DNA from: Cellulosimicrobium cellulans
GTDB taxonomy: Bacteria; Actinomycetota; Actinomycetes; Actinomycetales; Cellulomonadaceae
Reading direction: 5' to 3'
NCBI RefSeq assembly: GCF_016907755.1
Contig: NZ_JAFBCN010000001.1
Span: forward strand, 4,030,001-4,094,000
DNA: 64,000 bases
Shown: positions 27,801 through 35,605 of the stretch, piece by piece
Numbering within the stretch: position 1 is the first letter of the stretch
Layout: each line of letters opens with the position of its first letter
The notes under the pieces: model-generated
The model's database searches: none
Told to the model about the DNA's origin: nothing
Seen by the model: only the letters and a program-made list of their open reading frames with translations
Translations under genes and position numbers: made by a program

Positions 27801-28210
27801 TCCCCGGTCGCGAGGTCGTAGCGCGTCACGGTGTACGTCGCCTCGCGGTCCCACTCCAGCACGTACGCCGCGCCGTCGAGCACGCGGAACGTGACGAGCT
27901 CGCCGTCGTCGAGCGTCACGACGTCGTCGACGACCGTGCGGATCCCGTCCAGCGACTCGGGGTCGACGCCGTCGTCGGTCACCTGCTCGAGGCGGGGGAA
28001 CCCGCACAGGGGCAGCGCGCCCGTCTGCGTGACGGGCGCCGCCGCGGGGACCGGGGACGCGGTGAACGGCGGCGCGTCCGACGTGCTCCCCGTCCCAGTG
28101 CCGCCGATCGCGACGGCCGCGACCACCCCGAGGACCGCGGCGACGACACCGCCGACCACCGTGGGGTCCGCGCCGCCCTGGGCCGCCCTGCCGTCCTCGT
28201 TCGAAGCCAT
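24833..28210 (-). CDS. Membrane-anchored clan GH-A glycoside-hydrolase-like protein with discoidin-like C-terminus
   Basis: 1125 residues. After a short polar N-terminus comes one hydrophobic anchor (VVGGVVAAVLGVVAAVAIGG). Residues ~75-480 read as beta-strand repeats of a propeller or WD/PQQ kind. Residues ~590-900 look like a clan GH-A barrel: RYWQPWNEPNNTGYED carries the acid/base Glu (about 670) and VPVWDTETGWWSDG the nucleophile Glu (about 775). The last ~170 residues resemble a discoidin (F5/8C) galactose-binding fold. PslG, a GH39-type enzyme encoded in the Pseudomonas Psl cluster, is a possible analogue (inference). Start ATG 28210 has AGGGCGACGAG upstream. Its promoter carries the locus motif. 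Confidence 0.75.
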   Translation of the reverse strand: MASNEDGRAAQGGADPTVVGGVVAAVLGVVAAVAIGGTGTGSTSDAPPFTASPVPAAAPVTQTGALPLCGFPRLEQVTDDGVDPESLDGIRTVVDDVVTLDDGELVTFRVLDGAAYVLEWDREATYTVTRYDLATGDAEATTPVELDWDGASETFRTDSFEVDPDGSVYLLDTLMHRRDLLKVAPEGTTTWSTTIPEGEHTAGDLLDLYGTVRWTADGGTVVGVQEAGEVLHEVSGDGELLTDTPFEGAVLAQLPDGTALVQTDVRDDERRTLDLRAVGPGGDDPAFHLGASWERGRPFGVPRVPWLDDTTGVTTGPSSGPEGDGLVVADENLGFRWWGSDGVFRGVWPDTHKDLEQPFALWESTPVLRDGTAGDAPYYVLTHGDEGGFAITEISADRMAYQLGAPVKYNAANEELFGGLGLGAGLLVDAPYGVFPDGTAPRVVAAFDDAWGAAAGTYRLRYQVRGDPRVWDPVVGEETLVDLPADGGDLPLDLPPTRPGVYEVDAALVDTATGEPVSGTCLRYTVAAPGSGLDPAALADGADWGGAGPLRGVQLADQLGVGSHRTQLDFGAIVPDPTAEPDADALVWDSLPNAAFAPDAEEGEEPAAVDPFAELAAAAELADESGVILTLQLGSGGEAERAAAEAGTWEGWAREIVAAVHEHAPQIRYWQPWNEPNNTGYEDAAAYEEEVGAPFAAGARAASADVVVVGGNTLGIEPAWWADLVAAGGCDSLDVVGIHPYTGFNRSWEEEGFSADGAEVDRLRDAVAACGDVPVWDTETGWWSDGVANFWAGGSDVVRKLLWYGLEDVDEWTYFFSEGGFGEEGNSWSLLQYGQYVKPAGAAFAASAAFLDGFGPPEAVATGTPGVHAVRAPGTGEVEGAELLALWSEDLSTTVRLTAPGGAVTVTARDPYGAERGLEVPSGGVEVPVNGAPVLLVAPAGTALEVAPVEEFGDDVLEGRPVTATSTHEDASDPDVVTSGTFAVREPWRSGRLADGSVDEAPGVEVTTDGPRTIDRVAVATAGIRCCTSGLRDYTVSVRTPDGAWRDVAQQTDQFLDRVALFTFEPVEVTAVRVTLPMTTERDVPVLAANYTGIVGGLHPDFIPLATESEWIATISAVQAWEPAG

Positions 28211-28256
28211 CTCGTCGCCCTGCCGTCGTCGGCCCGGCACAGGTGCCGCTCCCGCG

Positions 28257-28308
28257 ATCGTAGGCCCGCTGGACGTCGGCGCCGAGGGCCCGAGGGGTAC
28301 TTTCACCC
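28257..28308 (-). promoter_or_regulatory. Promoter of the GH-like gene with GGGTGAA element
   Basis: Leftwards, GGGTGAA (28308-28302) starts 46 nt before TACGAT (28262-28257), the likely -10. A second GGGTGAA copy lies 31 nt further upstream (28339-28333) and is shared with the divergent wzt promoter. Confidence 0.5.
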
Positions 28309-28332
28309 GCGTTCGTCCGGTTCTGGGCTCGA

Positions 28333-28378
28333 TTCACCCGATCGACCCGGCCGCTGGCAGGGGCAGGGCGACTATCTT
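28333..28378 (+). promoter_or_regulatory. Promoter of wzt operon with TTCACCC element; leaderless start
   Basis: TTCACCC (28333-28339) starts exactly 40 nt before TATCTT (28373-28378). The GTG start of wzt is 6 nt behind the -10 and has no Shine-Dalgarno, so the mRNA probably starts at the GTG. Confidence 0.6.
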
Positions 28379-28384
28379 TCATCT

Positions 28385-29599
28385 GTGCAGGCGACCACGG
28401 AACCCGCGATCCGCGTCGCCGGGCTGGGCAAGACCTACCGGCTCGGGGCGTTCGGCGAGCGACCGTCGACGGCGGCGTCCGCCGCGATCCAGTGGATCCG
28501 GTCGACCGGCAAGCAGAAGTACACGCTGTTCGACGCCCTCGACGACGTCTCCTTCGAGGTCCCGCAGGGCGAGGCGCTCGGGATCGTCGGGCGCAACGGT
28601 GCTGGCAAGTCCACGCTGCTCAAGATCCTCACGCGCGTCACGGCCCCCACGCGCGGACGCATCGAGCTCACCGGGCGCGTCGGGTCGCTCCTGGAGGTCG
28701 GCACGGGGTTCCACCCCGAGCTCACCGGCAAGGAGAACATCTTCCTCAACGGCGCGATCCTCGGGATGACGCGCAAGGAGATCACCAAGCGCTACGACGA
28801 GATCGTCGCGTTCTCCGGCATCGAGAAGTTCCTCGCGACCCCGGTCAAGCGCTACTCGTCCGGCATGTACGTCCGGCTCGCGTTCTCCGTCGCGGCCCAC
28901 CTCGACACCGAGATCCTCGCGATCGACGAGGTGCTCGCCGTCGGCGACGCCGAGTTCCAGCGCCGCTCGATCCAGAAGATGCGCGAGGCTGCCCAGGGCG
29001 GCCGCACGGTGCTCTACGTGAGCCACCAGCTCCAGACGGTCCAGGCGCTGTGCACGTCCGCGGTCCTCCTCGACCGCGGGACCCTGAAGTACTCGGGCAC
29101 GGTCGAGGGCACGCTCCAGGCGTACCGCGACAGCTTCGAGAGCTTCGCCGCGGCGCAGTCCGACCCCAAGAAGCGCCCCGGCAACGGCAAGGTCCGGCTC
29201 TCCTCGGTCCACATGGAGGACGAGTTCGTCAAGTCGTCCCAGGACATCGTCGTCGACTTCGAGGCACCCGCGAGCAAGAAGCTCGTCGGGACCTACTTCG
29301 TCTCGATGCACATCAACAACGACCAGGGGACCGTCATCGCGCAGTGCGACTCGCGGCTCGTCGGGAAGTGGTTCGACCCGGAGCAGCCCCAGAAGGGCCG
29401 CCTCGTGGTCCGCGACCTGTGGCTCAAGCCGGGCCAGTACACGGTCGACGTCTACGCGTGCCAGGCCGGCGTGCTCGACGCCTGGGAGGGCGCATGGCGC
29501 TTCGAGGTGCTGCCCGACCTCCCCTACCCGGAGTTCACGGAGGCGTCCAGCACCGAGAAGGGCATGGTCTTCGTGAACTTCGAGTACGAGGGGGCCTGA
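28385..29599 (+). CDS. wzt: Polysaccharide ABC transporter ATP-binding protein (Wzt type)
   Basis: 404 residues. The ATPase half has Walker A GIVGRNGAGKSTLLKIL, the Q-loop region ELTGKENIFLNGAILGM, signature KRYSSGMYVRLAFSV, Walker B EILAIDEVLAVGD and the switch His in LYVSHQ. The extra ~150 residues after about position 255 form a beta-rich domain like the C-terminal carbohydrate-binding domain of Wzt, which in the E. coli O8/O9a systems recognises the capped end of the glycan. It pairs with Wzm directly downstream (1-nt gap) to export a lipid-linked polysaccharide. GTG 28385 is chosen from the -10 position; no Shine-Dalgarno is present. Confidence 0.93.
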   Translation: MQATTEPAIRVAGLGKTYRLGAFGERPSTAASAAIQWIRSTGKQKYTLFDALDDVSFEVPQGEALGIVGRNGAGKSTLLKILTRVTAPTRGRIELTGRVGSLLEVGTGFHPELTGKENIFLNGAILGMTRKEITKRYDEIVAFSGIEKFLATPVKRYSSGMYVRLAFSVAAHLDTEILAIDEVLAVGDAEFQRRSIQKMREAAQGGRTVLYVSHQLQTVQALCTSAVLLDRGTLKYSGTVEGTLQAYRDSFESFAAAQSDPKKRPGNGKVRLSSVHMEDEFVKSSQDIVVDFEAPASKKLVGTYFVSMHINNDQGTVIAQCDSRLVGKWFDPEQPQKGRLVVRDLWLKPGQYTVDVYACQAGVLDAWEGAWRFEVLPDLPYPEFTEASSTEKGMVFVNFEYEGA

Positions 29600-29600
29600 C

Positions 29601-30431
29601 ATGGAGCAGACCGTGCAGCGCACCGTCATCACGCCGCCGGGGCGCCTCAACCTGCCGGCCTGGCGCGAGCTGTGGAACGCGCGCGAGGTCGCCGTCCGCC
29701 TCGCGCTGCGGGACATCATCGTGCGATACCGGCAGACGATCTTCGGCATCACGTGGGTCGTCGCGCAGCCGCTGGTCAGCGCCGGCATCTTCACGATCGT
29801 CTTCGGGGAGATCGCGGGGCTGTCGACGGGGAAGATCCCCACCTTCCTCTTCACGCTCGCGGGCATGCTCGCGTGGAACCTGTTCAACGGCTCCCTCGGC
29901 CGGGCCTCCGGCTCGATGGTCGGGAACCAGTCGCTCGTCCAGAAGGTGTTCTTCCCGCGCCTCCTGGTCCCGATCTCGAGCCTCGCCTCCGTCGTGCTCG
30001 ACTTCCTCGTCGCGCTCGCGCTCGCGGTCGTGCTGCTCTTCGTCTACGGGATCAACCCCGGCTGGGCGGTCCTGCTGCTGCCCGTCTGGGTGCTGCTCAT
30101 CCTCCTGATCGGCACGGGCATCGGCCTCGCCGCGGCCGCCTACATGGTCAAGTACCGCGACGTCGGCTACGTGCTCCCGTGGCTCATCCAGATCCTCCTG
30201 TACGCGAGCCCGGTCGCCTACGCACTCTCCTCCGTCCCGGAGAACCTGCGCTGGCTCTTCGACATCAACCCGGTGACGTGGTTCCTCGAGGGCTTCCGCT
30301 GGTCGCTGCTCGGCACCGACTTCCCGCCGACGTGGCAGGTCGTGGCGCTCGTGGTGGCCGCTCCCCTGATCTTCCTCGGCGGGACGCTCGTGTTCCAGAA
30401 GAACGAGCGCGAGTTCGCGGACTTCATCTGA
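29601..30431 (+). CDS. wzm: Polysaccharide ABC transporter permease (Wzm type)
   Basis: 276 residues with about six hydrophobic segments and the ABC-2 permease pattern: an N-terminal amphipathic part (WRELWNAREVAVRLALRDIIVRYRQTIFGITWVVAQPLV), VFFPRLLVPISSLASVVLDFLVAL, and YVLPWLIQILLYASPVAYALSSVPENLRWLFDINPVTWFLEGFRW. These match O-antigen/teichoic acid exporters (Wzm/TagG). With Wzt it forms the channel for undecaprenyl-linked polymer across the membrane. The ATG lies 1 nt after the wzt stop, and its stop overlaps the next ATG, so the operon continues. Confidence 0.94.
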   Translation: MEQTVQRTVITPPGRLNLPAWRELWNAREVAVRLALRDIIVRYRQTIFGITWVVAQPLVSAGIFTIVFGEIAGLSTGKIPTFLFTLAGMLAWNLFNGSLGRASGSMVGNQSLVQKVFFPRLLVPISSLASVVLDFLVALALAVVLLFVYGINPGWAVLLLPVWVLLILLIGTGIGLAAAAYMVKYRDVGYVLPWLIQILLYASPVAYALSSVPENLRWLFDINPVTWFLEGFRWSLLGTDFPPTWQVVALVVAAPLIFLGGTLVFQKNEREFADFI

Positions 30432-31273
30432 TGCGCGTCGCCGCGTACGTCCTCCTCGCCGACCCGAGCTTCCTGCGCGCGAGCCTGCTCGCGTACTACC
30501 ACCTCGTCGACCGGGTCGTGCTGTCCTACGACGAGACGAGCACCTCCTGGACGGGCACCCCGCTGCCGGTCGAGGAGTGCCTCGCGATCGTCGAGGAGGT
30601 CGACACCGACGGGAAGTGCGTGCGCGCCCCCGGGCGCTTCGCCCGGCTCGACGAGCACCCCCTCGACAACGACACGTACCAGCGCCAGACCGCCCTCGAC
30701 GCGGCGTCGGAGGGGGCCGACTGGGTGCTGCAGCTCGACACGGACGAGGTCATGCTCGACCCCGCGGCGTTCCGGGCCTCCCTGGACGCCGCCGAGCGGA
30801 CGGGCGCGGGCGGGCTCCACTACCCCGCACGCTGGCTCTACTCGCGCGTCGCGCCGGGGCGCTACCTGGAGTCGAGCACGCGCCTCGGCAGGCCTGCGGC
30901 GTCGTACCCCGGGCCGCTGGCGGTGCGCGCCGGCACGACCCTCGCGCACGCCCGCCAGGCCGACGTGCCGCTCTACCGCGTCGACCTGCGGCCCTGGAAC
31001 ACCGACCCGAGCCACCCGCACGACACCGTCGTCCACGAGGTCGTGCGCCCCGACCAGGCCGTGCTCCACTTCTCCTGGGTCCGCCGCCCGGAGGCCATGC
31101 GACAGAAGTTCGGGTGGTCCGGGCACACCGCCCACTACTCGCGCCCGGGCGTCTACGAGTCGTGGGTCGCGCGGTCGCGGCACCCGCGCCGCACCGTGCT
31201 GACGTCGCCCCTGCGCCGCGAGGACTGGTTCCGCCTCGTGACCGTCCCCGAGCCGCCGGGAGGCGCGCCGTGA
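30431..31273 (+). CDS. Putative glycosyltransferase (GT2/GT92-like)
   Basis: 280 residues. It begins VAAYVLLADPSFLRASLLAYYHLVDRVVLSYDE, a GT-A start as in GT2/GT92-like enzymes that take a simple acceptor, and carries ADWVLQLDTDEVMLD, where DTD is the DxD metal/nucleotide-sugar motif. The later HFSWVRRPEAMRQKFGWSGH is typical of the same group. No membrane segment. The ATG overlaps the wzm stop by 1 nt (TGATG). It probably adds one of the repeat-unit or side-chain sugars; specificity unknown. Confidence 0.75.
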   Translation: MRVAAYVLLADPSFLRASLLAYYHLVDRVVLSYDETSTSWTGTPLPVEECLAIVEEVDTDGKCVRAPGRFARLDEHPLDNDTYQRQTALDAASEGADWVLQLDTDEVMLDPAAFRASLDAAERTGAGGLHYPARWLYSRVAPGRYLESSTRLGRPAASYPGPLAVRAGTTLAHARQADVPLYRVDLRPWNTDPSHPHDTVVHEVVRPDQAVLHFSWVRRPEAMRQKFGWSGHTAHYSRPGVYESWVARSRHPRRTVLTSPLRREDWFRLVTVPEPPGGAP

Positions 31274-32256
31274 GCCCGACCGTGAGCGTCGTCGTCGTGA
31301 CGTACGGCCGCCCCGAGAGCGTGCGCGAGTGCCTCGAGCACCTGCAGCGGCTCGACACCCCGCCGCTCGAGGTGGTCGTCGTCGACTCGACCCCCGCGGA
31401 CACGACGCGGCGGCTCGTCCGCGAGGAGTTCCCCGACGTGCGCCTCCTGCACAGCACGCTCGGGCGCGGCACGACGCCGGAGTCGCGGCAGATGGGCTTC
31501 GCCGTCACCCGCGGCGACGTCGTGGCGTTCGTCGACGACGACGCCTACGCGGCGCCGGACTGGCTCGACGAGCTCGTCGCGCCCTACGCCGACCCGGCCG
31601 TCGTCGCCGTCGGTGGGCGCGCGGACAACGGCATCCCCGGCGAGGAGCACGAGGGGCTGGACCGCATCGGCCGGCTGCTCCCCGACGGCCGCCTCACCGG
31701 GAGCTTCGCCGCCGACCCCGGCCGTGTCGTCGAGGTCGACCACCTGCTCGGGGCGAACATGTCGTTCCGCCGCAGCGCCCTGGCGGCGATCGGCGGCATC
31801 CGCGGCAGCTACCCCGGCACGTGCCTGTGCGAGGAGTCCGACATCTCGCTGCGCCTGCGCGCGACGGGCGGGCGCCTGGTCTACACGCCGCGCGCGGTCG
31901 TACGGCACATGGCCGCGCCGTACGGGATCGGCGGCAAGCGGTTCGACCGGCGCTACCTGTACTACGCCCGCCGCAACCACCTCGTCATGCTCGTGCGGAA
32001 CTTCGGGTGGCGGGACCCGATCGTGCGCCGGTACGCCCGCACGACCGTCCGCGACCAGCGCGACTACCTGCGCACCACCGCGCGGCGCCTCGGGCCGACC
32101 AAGTCGGACGGGACGCGCCGTCCCCTGCGCAAGCGGGTCACGGCCCCGGTCGTCCTCACGCGGGCCGTGGCGGAGCTGGTCGGACTGGCCGCCGGCGTCC
32201 CCGCCGCCGTGCGCGCGACGCGGCAGGACCGCGCGGACGGGCTCGCGACGCCATGA
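31270..32256 (+). CDS. Glycosyltransferase family 2
   Basis: 328 residues. Standard GT2 features: TVSVVVVTYGRPESVRECLEHL, the nucleotide-binding Asp in LEVVVVDSTP, DVVAFVDDDAYAAPDWLDELV with the DDD metal motif, and LGANMSFRRSALAAIGGI plus EESDISLRLRATGGRLVYTP for acceptor and catalytic parts. The basic C-terminal region (FDRRYLYYARRNHLVMLVRNF) and a weakly hydrophobic end may touch the membrane. GTG 31270 overlaps the previous stop (GTGA). Third glycosyl-transfer or export step of the Wzt/Wzm operon. Confidence 0.9.
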   Translation: MSPTVSVVVVTYGRPESVRECLEHLQRLDTPPLEVVVVDSTPADTTRRLVREEFPDVRLLHSTLGRGTTPESRQMGFAVTRGDVVAFVDDDAYAAPDWLDELVAPYADPAVVAVGGRADNGIPGEEHEGLDRIGRLLPDGRLTGSFAADPGRVVEVDHLLGANMSFRRSALAAIGGIRGSYPGTCLCEESDISLRLRATGGRLVYTPRAVVRHMAAPYGIGGKRFDRRYLYYARRNHLVMLVRNFGWRDPIVRRYARTTVRDQRDYLRTTARRLGPTKSDGTRRPLRKRVTAPVVLTRAVAELVGLAAGVPAAVRATRQDRADGLATP

Positions 32257-33401
32257 CCCCGGGGGCGGGCAGGCCGCTCGTCCACGCGATCACGCCGGGC
32301 GACCACTTCTCCCCGCGGACGGGCAGCGCCGTCCCGACGGTGGTCGACGGGCTGGCCCGGCACCGGTCCCAGGGCAGCCCGCGGCCCACGGTCCTCGTCG
32401 CGCGCGGGACGTACCCGGACCGCTACCCGAGCGCCGACGTCGTCGAGTACACGCAGCGGCGCTCGCGTCGGTCCGACCGGTACCTCGACTCGGCGCTCGC
32501 CCGTGTCGGCGCTCCCCGGGTGGGGGCACGCCGCGCGTTCGCCGCCGTCGTCGGCGACCAGGACGAGTGGGCGCCGTCGTTCGTGCTCGCCCACAACGCC
32601 CCGGCCCTGGTGCCGCTGGTCGGGCCGCGGCACGTCCCCGTGCTCTACGCGCACAACCAGGTGCTGCGGACGTACACGACCCGCGACGCGGGCCGGACGC
32701 TCGCGCACGCCCCGGTGGTGGTGTGCGTGAGCGACTTCCTCGCGGAGCAGGTCCGGGCGCGGCTCCCCCGGGAGCTCGCCGACCGGGTCCGCACCGTCCG
32801 CAACGGCGTGGACCCGTCGCTCCTCGACGTCGAGCGCGCGGACCCCGCCGACGACGGCCTGCACGTCGTGTACGTCGGCCGCGTCATCCCCGACAAGGGC
32901 GTCCACGTGCTCCTGGCGGCGGTGGGCGCGCTGGACCGCGCCGACGTCCGCCTGACGGTCGTCGGACGGCCGGGCTTCGACGCCCGGGACCCCCTGACGC
33001 CCTACGAGCAGGAGCTCCGCCGGACGGCGGACGGCCTGCGGTCCCCGGTCCGGTTCGCGTCGTTCCTCGCGCGCGACGCGCTGCCCGCCGTCCTCGCGAC
33101 CGCCTCGGTCGTCGTCGTCCCCTCGACCTGGCCCGAGCCGTTCGGGCTCACCGCGCTCGAGGGCATGGCCGCCGGCGCCGCCGTCGTCGCGTCCGACGTC
33201 GGCGGGCTGCCCGAGGCCGTCGGCGACGGCGGGCTCCTGGTCCCGCCGGGCGACGTCGACCGGCTCGCCGAGGCGCTGGACGGCCTGCGCGACGCGCAGA
33301 CCCTCGGCCAGGCTCAGGCGAGGGCGCGCGCGACCGCGCGGACACGCACCTGGGCGGTGTCCGCAACCCGGCTCGACGAGGTGCTGGAGGAATACCGATG
33401 A
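32253..33401 (+). CDS. Glycosyltransferase family 4
   Basis: 382 residues. GT-B signatures: PLVHAITPGDHFSPRTGSAVPTVVDGLA at the acceptor side, VVCVSDFLAEQVRARL, TVRNGVDPSLLD, VYVGRVIPDKGVHVLLAAV and the donor site WPEPFGLTALEGMAAGAAVVASDVGGLPEAVGDGG with E-x7-E. No signal or membrane segment. ATG 32253 overlaps the upstream stop by 4 nt (ATGA), continuing the chain of coupled genes from wzt. The sugar is unknown. Confidence 0.92.
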   Translation: MTPGAGRPLVHAITPGDHFSPRTGSAVPTVVDGLARHRSQGSPRPTVLVARGTYPDRYPSADVVEYTQRRSRRSDRYLDSALARVGAPRVGARRAFAAVVGDQDEWAPSFVLAHNAPALVPLVGPRHVPVLYAHNQVLRTYTTRDAGRTLAHAPVVVCVSDFLAEQVRARLPRELADRVRTVRNGVDPSLLDVERADPADDGLHVVYVGRVIPDKGVHVLLAAVGALDRADVRLTVVGRPGFDARDPLTPYEQELRRTADGLRSPVRFASFLARDALPAVLATASVVVVPSTWPEPFGLTALEGMAAGAAVVASDVGGLPEAVGDGGLLVPPGDVDRLAEALDGLRDAQTLGQAQARARATARTRTWAVSATRLDEVLEEYR

Positions 33402-34555
33402 CGGTCACCGTGCGGGTCGTCGCCCTCGACGACCTCTCGCCCGCCGAGATCGAGGGGTGGTCCGACCTCGCCGCGCGCGCGGCCGAGCCCAACGCGTTCC
33501 TCGACCCGGGCTGGCTCCTGCCCGCGACGCACTGGTTCCCGGCGGCGCGCGAGCTGCGCGTCCTGCTCGCCGAGGACGCCGGCCGCGTGCGCCTGGTCCT
33601 CCCGCTCGGCCTGGCGCGGGGGTTCCACCGGCTCCCGGTGTCGTACGCGACGACCGCGACCCCGTACCTCGCGCGGAACGCCTCCGTCTGCGCCCCGCTC
33701 GTGGACCGCGACGACGCGCGCGGGACCCTCGAGGCCGTGCTCGACGCCGTGGGCCGCCGCCGCAGCGGCCTGCCCGGGCTCCTCGAGCTGACGCTGTTCC
33801 CGGACGGCCCGCTGCTGGCCACGCTCCTCGACGTCGCCGCGGACCGCCGGCTCCCCGTCCTCGAGCGCTACCGCCTGGAGCGCGCGTGCCTCCGGGTCCC
33901 CGGCGAGGACCCCGTCGCGCACCTGAGCCGGCGCCGGCGCCGGCACGTCCGGCAGGACGCGGCCGCGCTGGCCGAGCGCCTCGGCGGTGAGCTCACGGTC
34001 GTCGACAACGGCGCCGACCCGGCCGCGACCGAGCGTCTGCTGGATCTCGAGGCGTCCGGGTGGAAGGGCGACCGGTCGCGCAAGGGGGCCGCGCAGCGCA
34101 ACAAGCCGGACCAGCTCGGCTGGTTCCAGGAGGCGACGGACGAGATGCGGCGGCGCGGGCGGCTGCACGTCTTCGAGCTCGTGGGCGGCGGGACCACGGT
34201 CTACGCGAGCGCGGTGATCCGGTCCGGAAGCGGGCTCTTCGGCTACCTCGACACGTACGACGAGACCTACGCGGACCTCGGCCCCGGGGTGATCGGCCGG
34301 GTCCTGACGCAGGAGCACGTCGCCGCCCGCGGCGACGTCTCCCTCTTCGACCCGTGCATCCATCCCAAGTTCACGGTCCCGTCCACCCTCTACCCCGGCC
34401 GCCGGGACCTCGTCGGGCTCCTGGTCGCCGCCCGCGGACCCGTCGCACGCACCTGTGTCAGGACGGCGCCCCGGGTCTCTTCCGCCCTCCGGCGCCTGCG
34501 GCGTCCGCGTCCCACGACGCACGACGCCGAGGGCTCGCCGCCAGGGGGTGGGTGA
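33398..34555 (+). CDS. GNAT/FemAB-like acyltransferase (CelD/BioF2-like)
   Basis: 385 residues. The middle part (about 130-330) has the double-GNAT look of FemAB/CelD-like proteins: VAHLSRRRRRHVRQDAAALAERLGGELTVV, LLDLEASGWKGDRSRKGAAQRNKPDQLGWFQEATDEM, YASAVIRSGSGLFGYLDTYDETYADLGPGVIGRVL and FDPCIHPKFTVPSTLYPGRRDLVGLL. The segment LEASGWKG...FF/LGWFQE is characteristic of the BioF2-like/CelD group found in exopolysaccharide loci. It may acylate or aminoacylate the sugar or a precursor; substrate not predictable. The ATG overlaps the preceding stop (ATGA). Confidence 0.8.
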   Translation: MTVTVRVVALDDLSPAEIEGWSDLAARAAEPNAFLDPGWLLPATHWFPAARELRVLLAEDAGRVRLVLPLGLARGFHRLPVSYATTATPYLARNASVCAPLVDRDDARGTLEAVLDAVGRRRSGLPGLLELTLFPDGPLLATLLDVAADRRLPVLERYRLERACLRVPGEDPVAHLSRRRRRHVRQDAAALAERLGGELTVVDNGADPAATERLLDLEASGWKGDRSRKGAAQRNKPDQLGWFQEATDEMRRRGRLHVFELVGGGTTVYASAVIRSGSGLFGYLDTYDETYADLGPGVIGRVLTQEHVAARGDVSLFDPCIHPKFTVPSTLYPGRRDLVGLLVAARGPVARTCVRTAPRVSSALRRLRRPRPTTHDAEGSPPGGG

Positions 34556-35541
34556 TGGCCGGGGGTGCGGTGCCGGAGCTGAGCGTGGTCATCGCCGCGT
34601 TCGACGCGCAGGACACGCTGGACGAGCAGCTGGACGCGCTCGCCGGGCAGGACGTCGGGTTCGCGTTCGAGGTCCTGGTGTGCGACAACGGCTCGCGCGA
34701 CGCCACGCCCGACCTGGTGCGCGGCCGTCAGGAGCACGAGCCGTGGCTGCGGCTCGTGGACGCCTCGGCGCGGCGCGGCCCGTCCGCGGCGCGCAACATC
34801 GGCGCCGGGCAGGCACGAGGCCGGTACCTCGCGTTCTGCGACGCGGACGACGTGGTGGGCCAGGGCTGGCTCGCCGGGATGCACGACGCCCTCCAGCACG
34901 ACGAGTTCGTCACCGGCAGCTGGGAGGGCGACCGCCTCAACAGCGGCGACGGCACGACGGTGTCGTGGATGGTGGAGAGCGTCTACCGCATGGACTTCCT
35001 GCCGTGGCTGCCCGCCACGGGTGCGGGAACCATGGGGATCCGTCGCTCCGTCTTCGAGGAGGCGGGCGGCTTCGACGAGCGACTGGCCACCAACGAGGAC
35101 ACGGACCTGTCGTGGCGGGTGCAGCTCGCCGGGCACCCCCTGGTGCACCACCCCGAGATCGTGCTGCACGTGCGCAAGCGCGACGGGCTGCGCGCGATCT
35201 TCCGCCAGGCCTACGCCTACGGCGCGGGCGACCGGACGCTGCGCCACCGCTACACGGACGTCGTCGCCGCGTACCAGCGCCGGGAGGACCAGCCCTCCAG
35301 GACGGCGGCACCTGTCCCGGAGCAGCGGTCCGCTGACGGTCCGGAGGCCACGGCCGGGCGTGCCGCGCGGGCGATCGGCTCGGCGCGGCGCGTGCTCGGC
35401 AAGGTCGCGCAGGTCCGGAGCCGGAGGGACCTCGCCGACCGGGTGCAGCGCGTCGGGCACGACCTGGGCTTCCGGTTCGGGCGGACCGACACGACCGTCG
35501 AGCGCGTCCCCGTGCCCCCGGTCCTGCCCGACCCGTCGTAG
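34555..35541 (+). CDS. Glycosyltransferase family 2, left copy of the inverted-repeat pair
   Basis: 328 residues. GT2 motifs: ELSVVIAAFDAQDTLDEQLDAL, FEVLVCDNGSRD, RYLAFCDADDVVGQGWLAGM (DAD metal motif) and EEAGGFDERLATNEDTDLSWRVQLAG. Residues about 4-131 are encoded by the perfect 383-bp inverted repeat shared with the minus-strand gene at 35606-36589. Beyond it the two proteins are related but different (DGTTVSWMVESVYRM here). The C-terminal ~80 residues are basic and variable. ATG 34555 shares its A with the upstream stop (TGATG); GTG 34552 is an alternative. Last gene of the wzt operon. Confidence 0.92.
   Translation: MAGGAVPELSVVIAAFDAQDTLDEQLDALAGQDVGFAFEVLVCDNGSRDATPDLVRGRQEHEPWLRLVDASARRGPSAARNIGAGQARGRYLAFCDADDVVGQGWLAGMHDALQHDEFVTGSWEGDRLNSGDGTTVSWMVESVYRMDFLPWLPATGAGTMGIRRSVFEEAGGFDERLATNEDTDLSWRVQLAGHPLVHHPEIVLHVRKRDGLRAIFRQAYAYGAGDRTLRHRYTDVVAAYQRREDQPSRTAAPVPEQRSADGPEATAGRAARAIGSARRVLGKVAQVRSRRDLADRVQRVGHDLGFRFGRTDTTVERVPVPPVLPDPS
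34565..34947 (+). repeat. 383-bp perfect inverted repeat, left arm
   Basis: Every base pairs with 36570-36188 in opposite orientation (position x pairs with 71135 minus x). It covers codons ~4-131 of the glycosyltransferase gene on the plus strand. Compared by eye line by line with no mismatch; identity stops abruptly at both ends. Confidence 0.97.
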
Positions 35542-35605
35542 CCCGGGCCGAGCCGCGCTCGGGCAGGGACGACGGGCACCGCTCACGCCGGTGCGGTGGC
35601 GCCGC

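Noticed and set aside
35542-35605. A terminator between the two convergent GT2 genes
   Set aside because: Only short stems (5-6 bp) are seen in the 64-nt gap; not strong enough to call.
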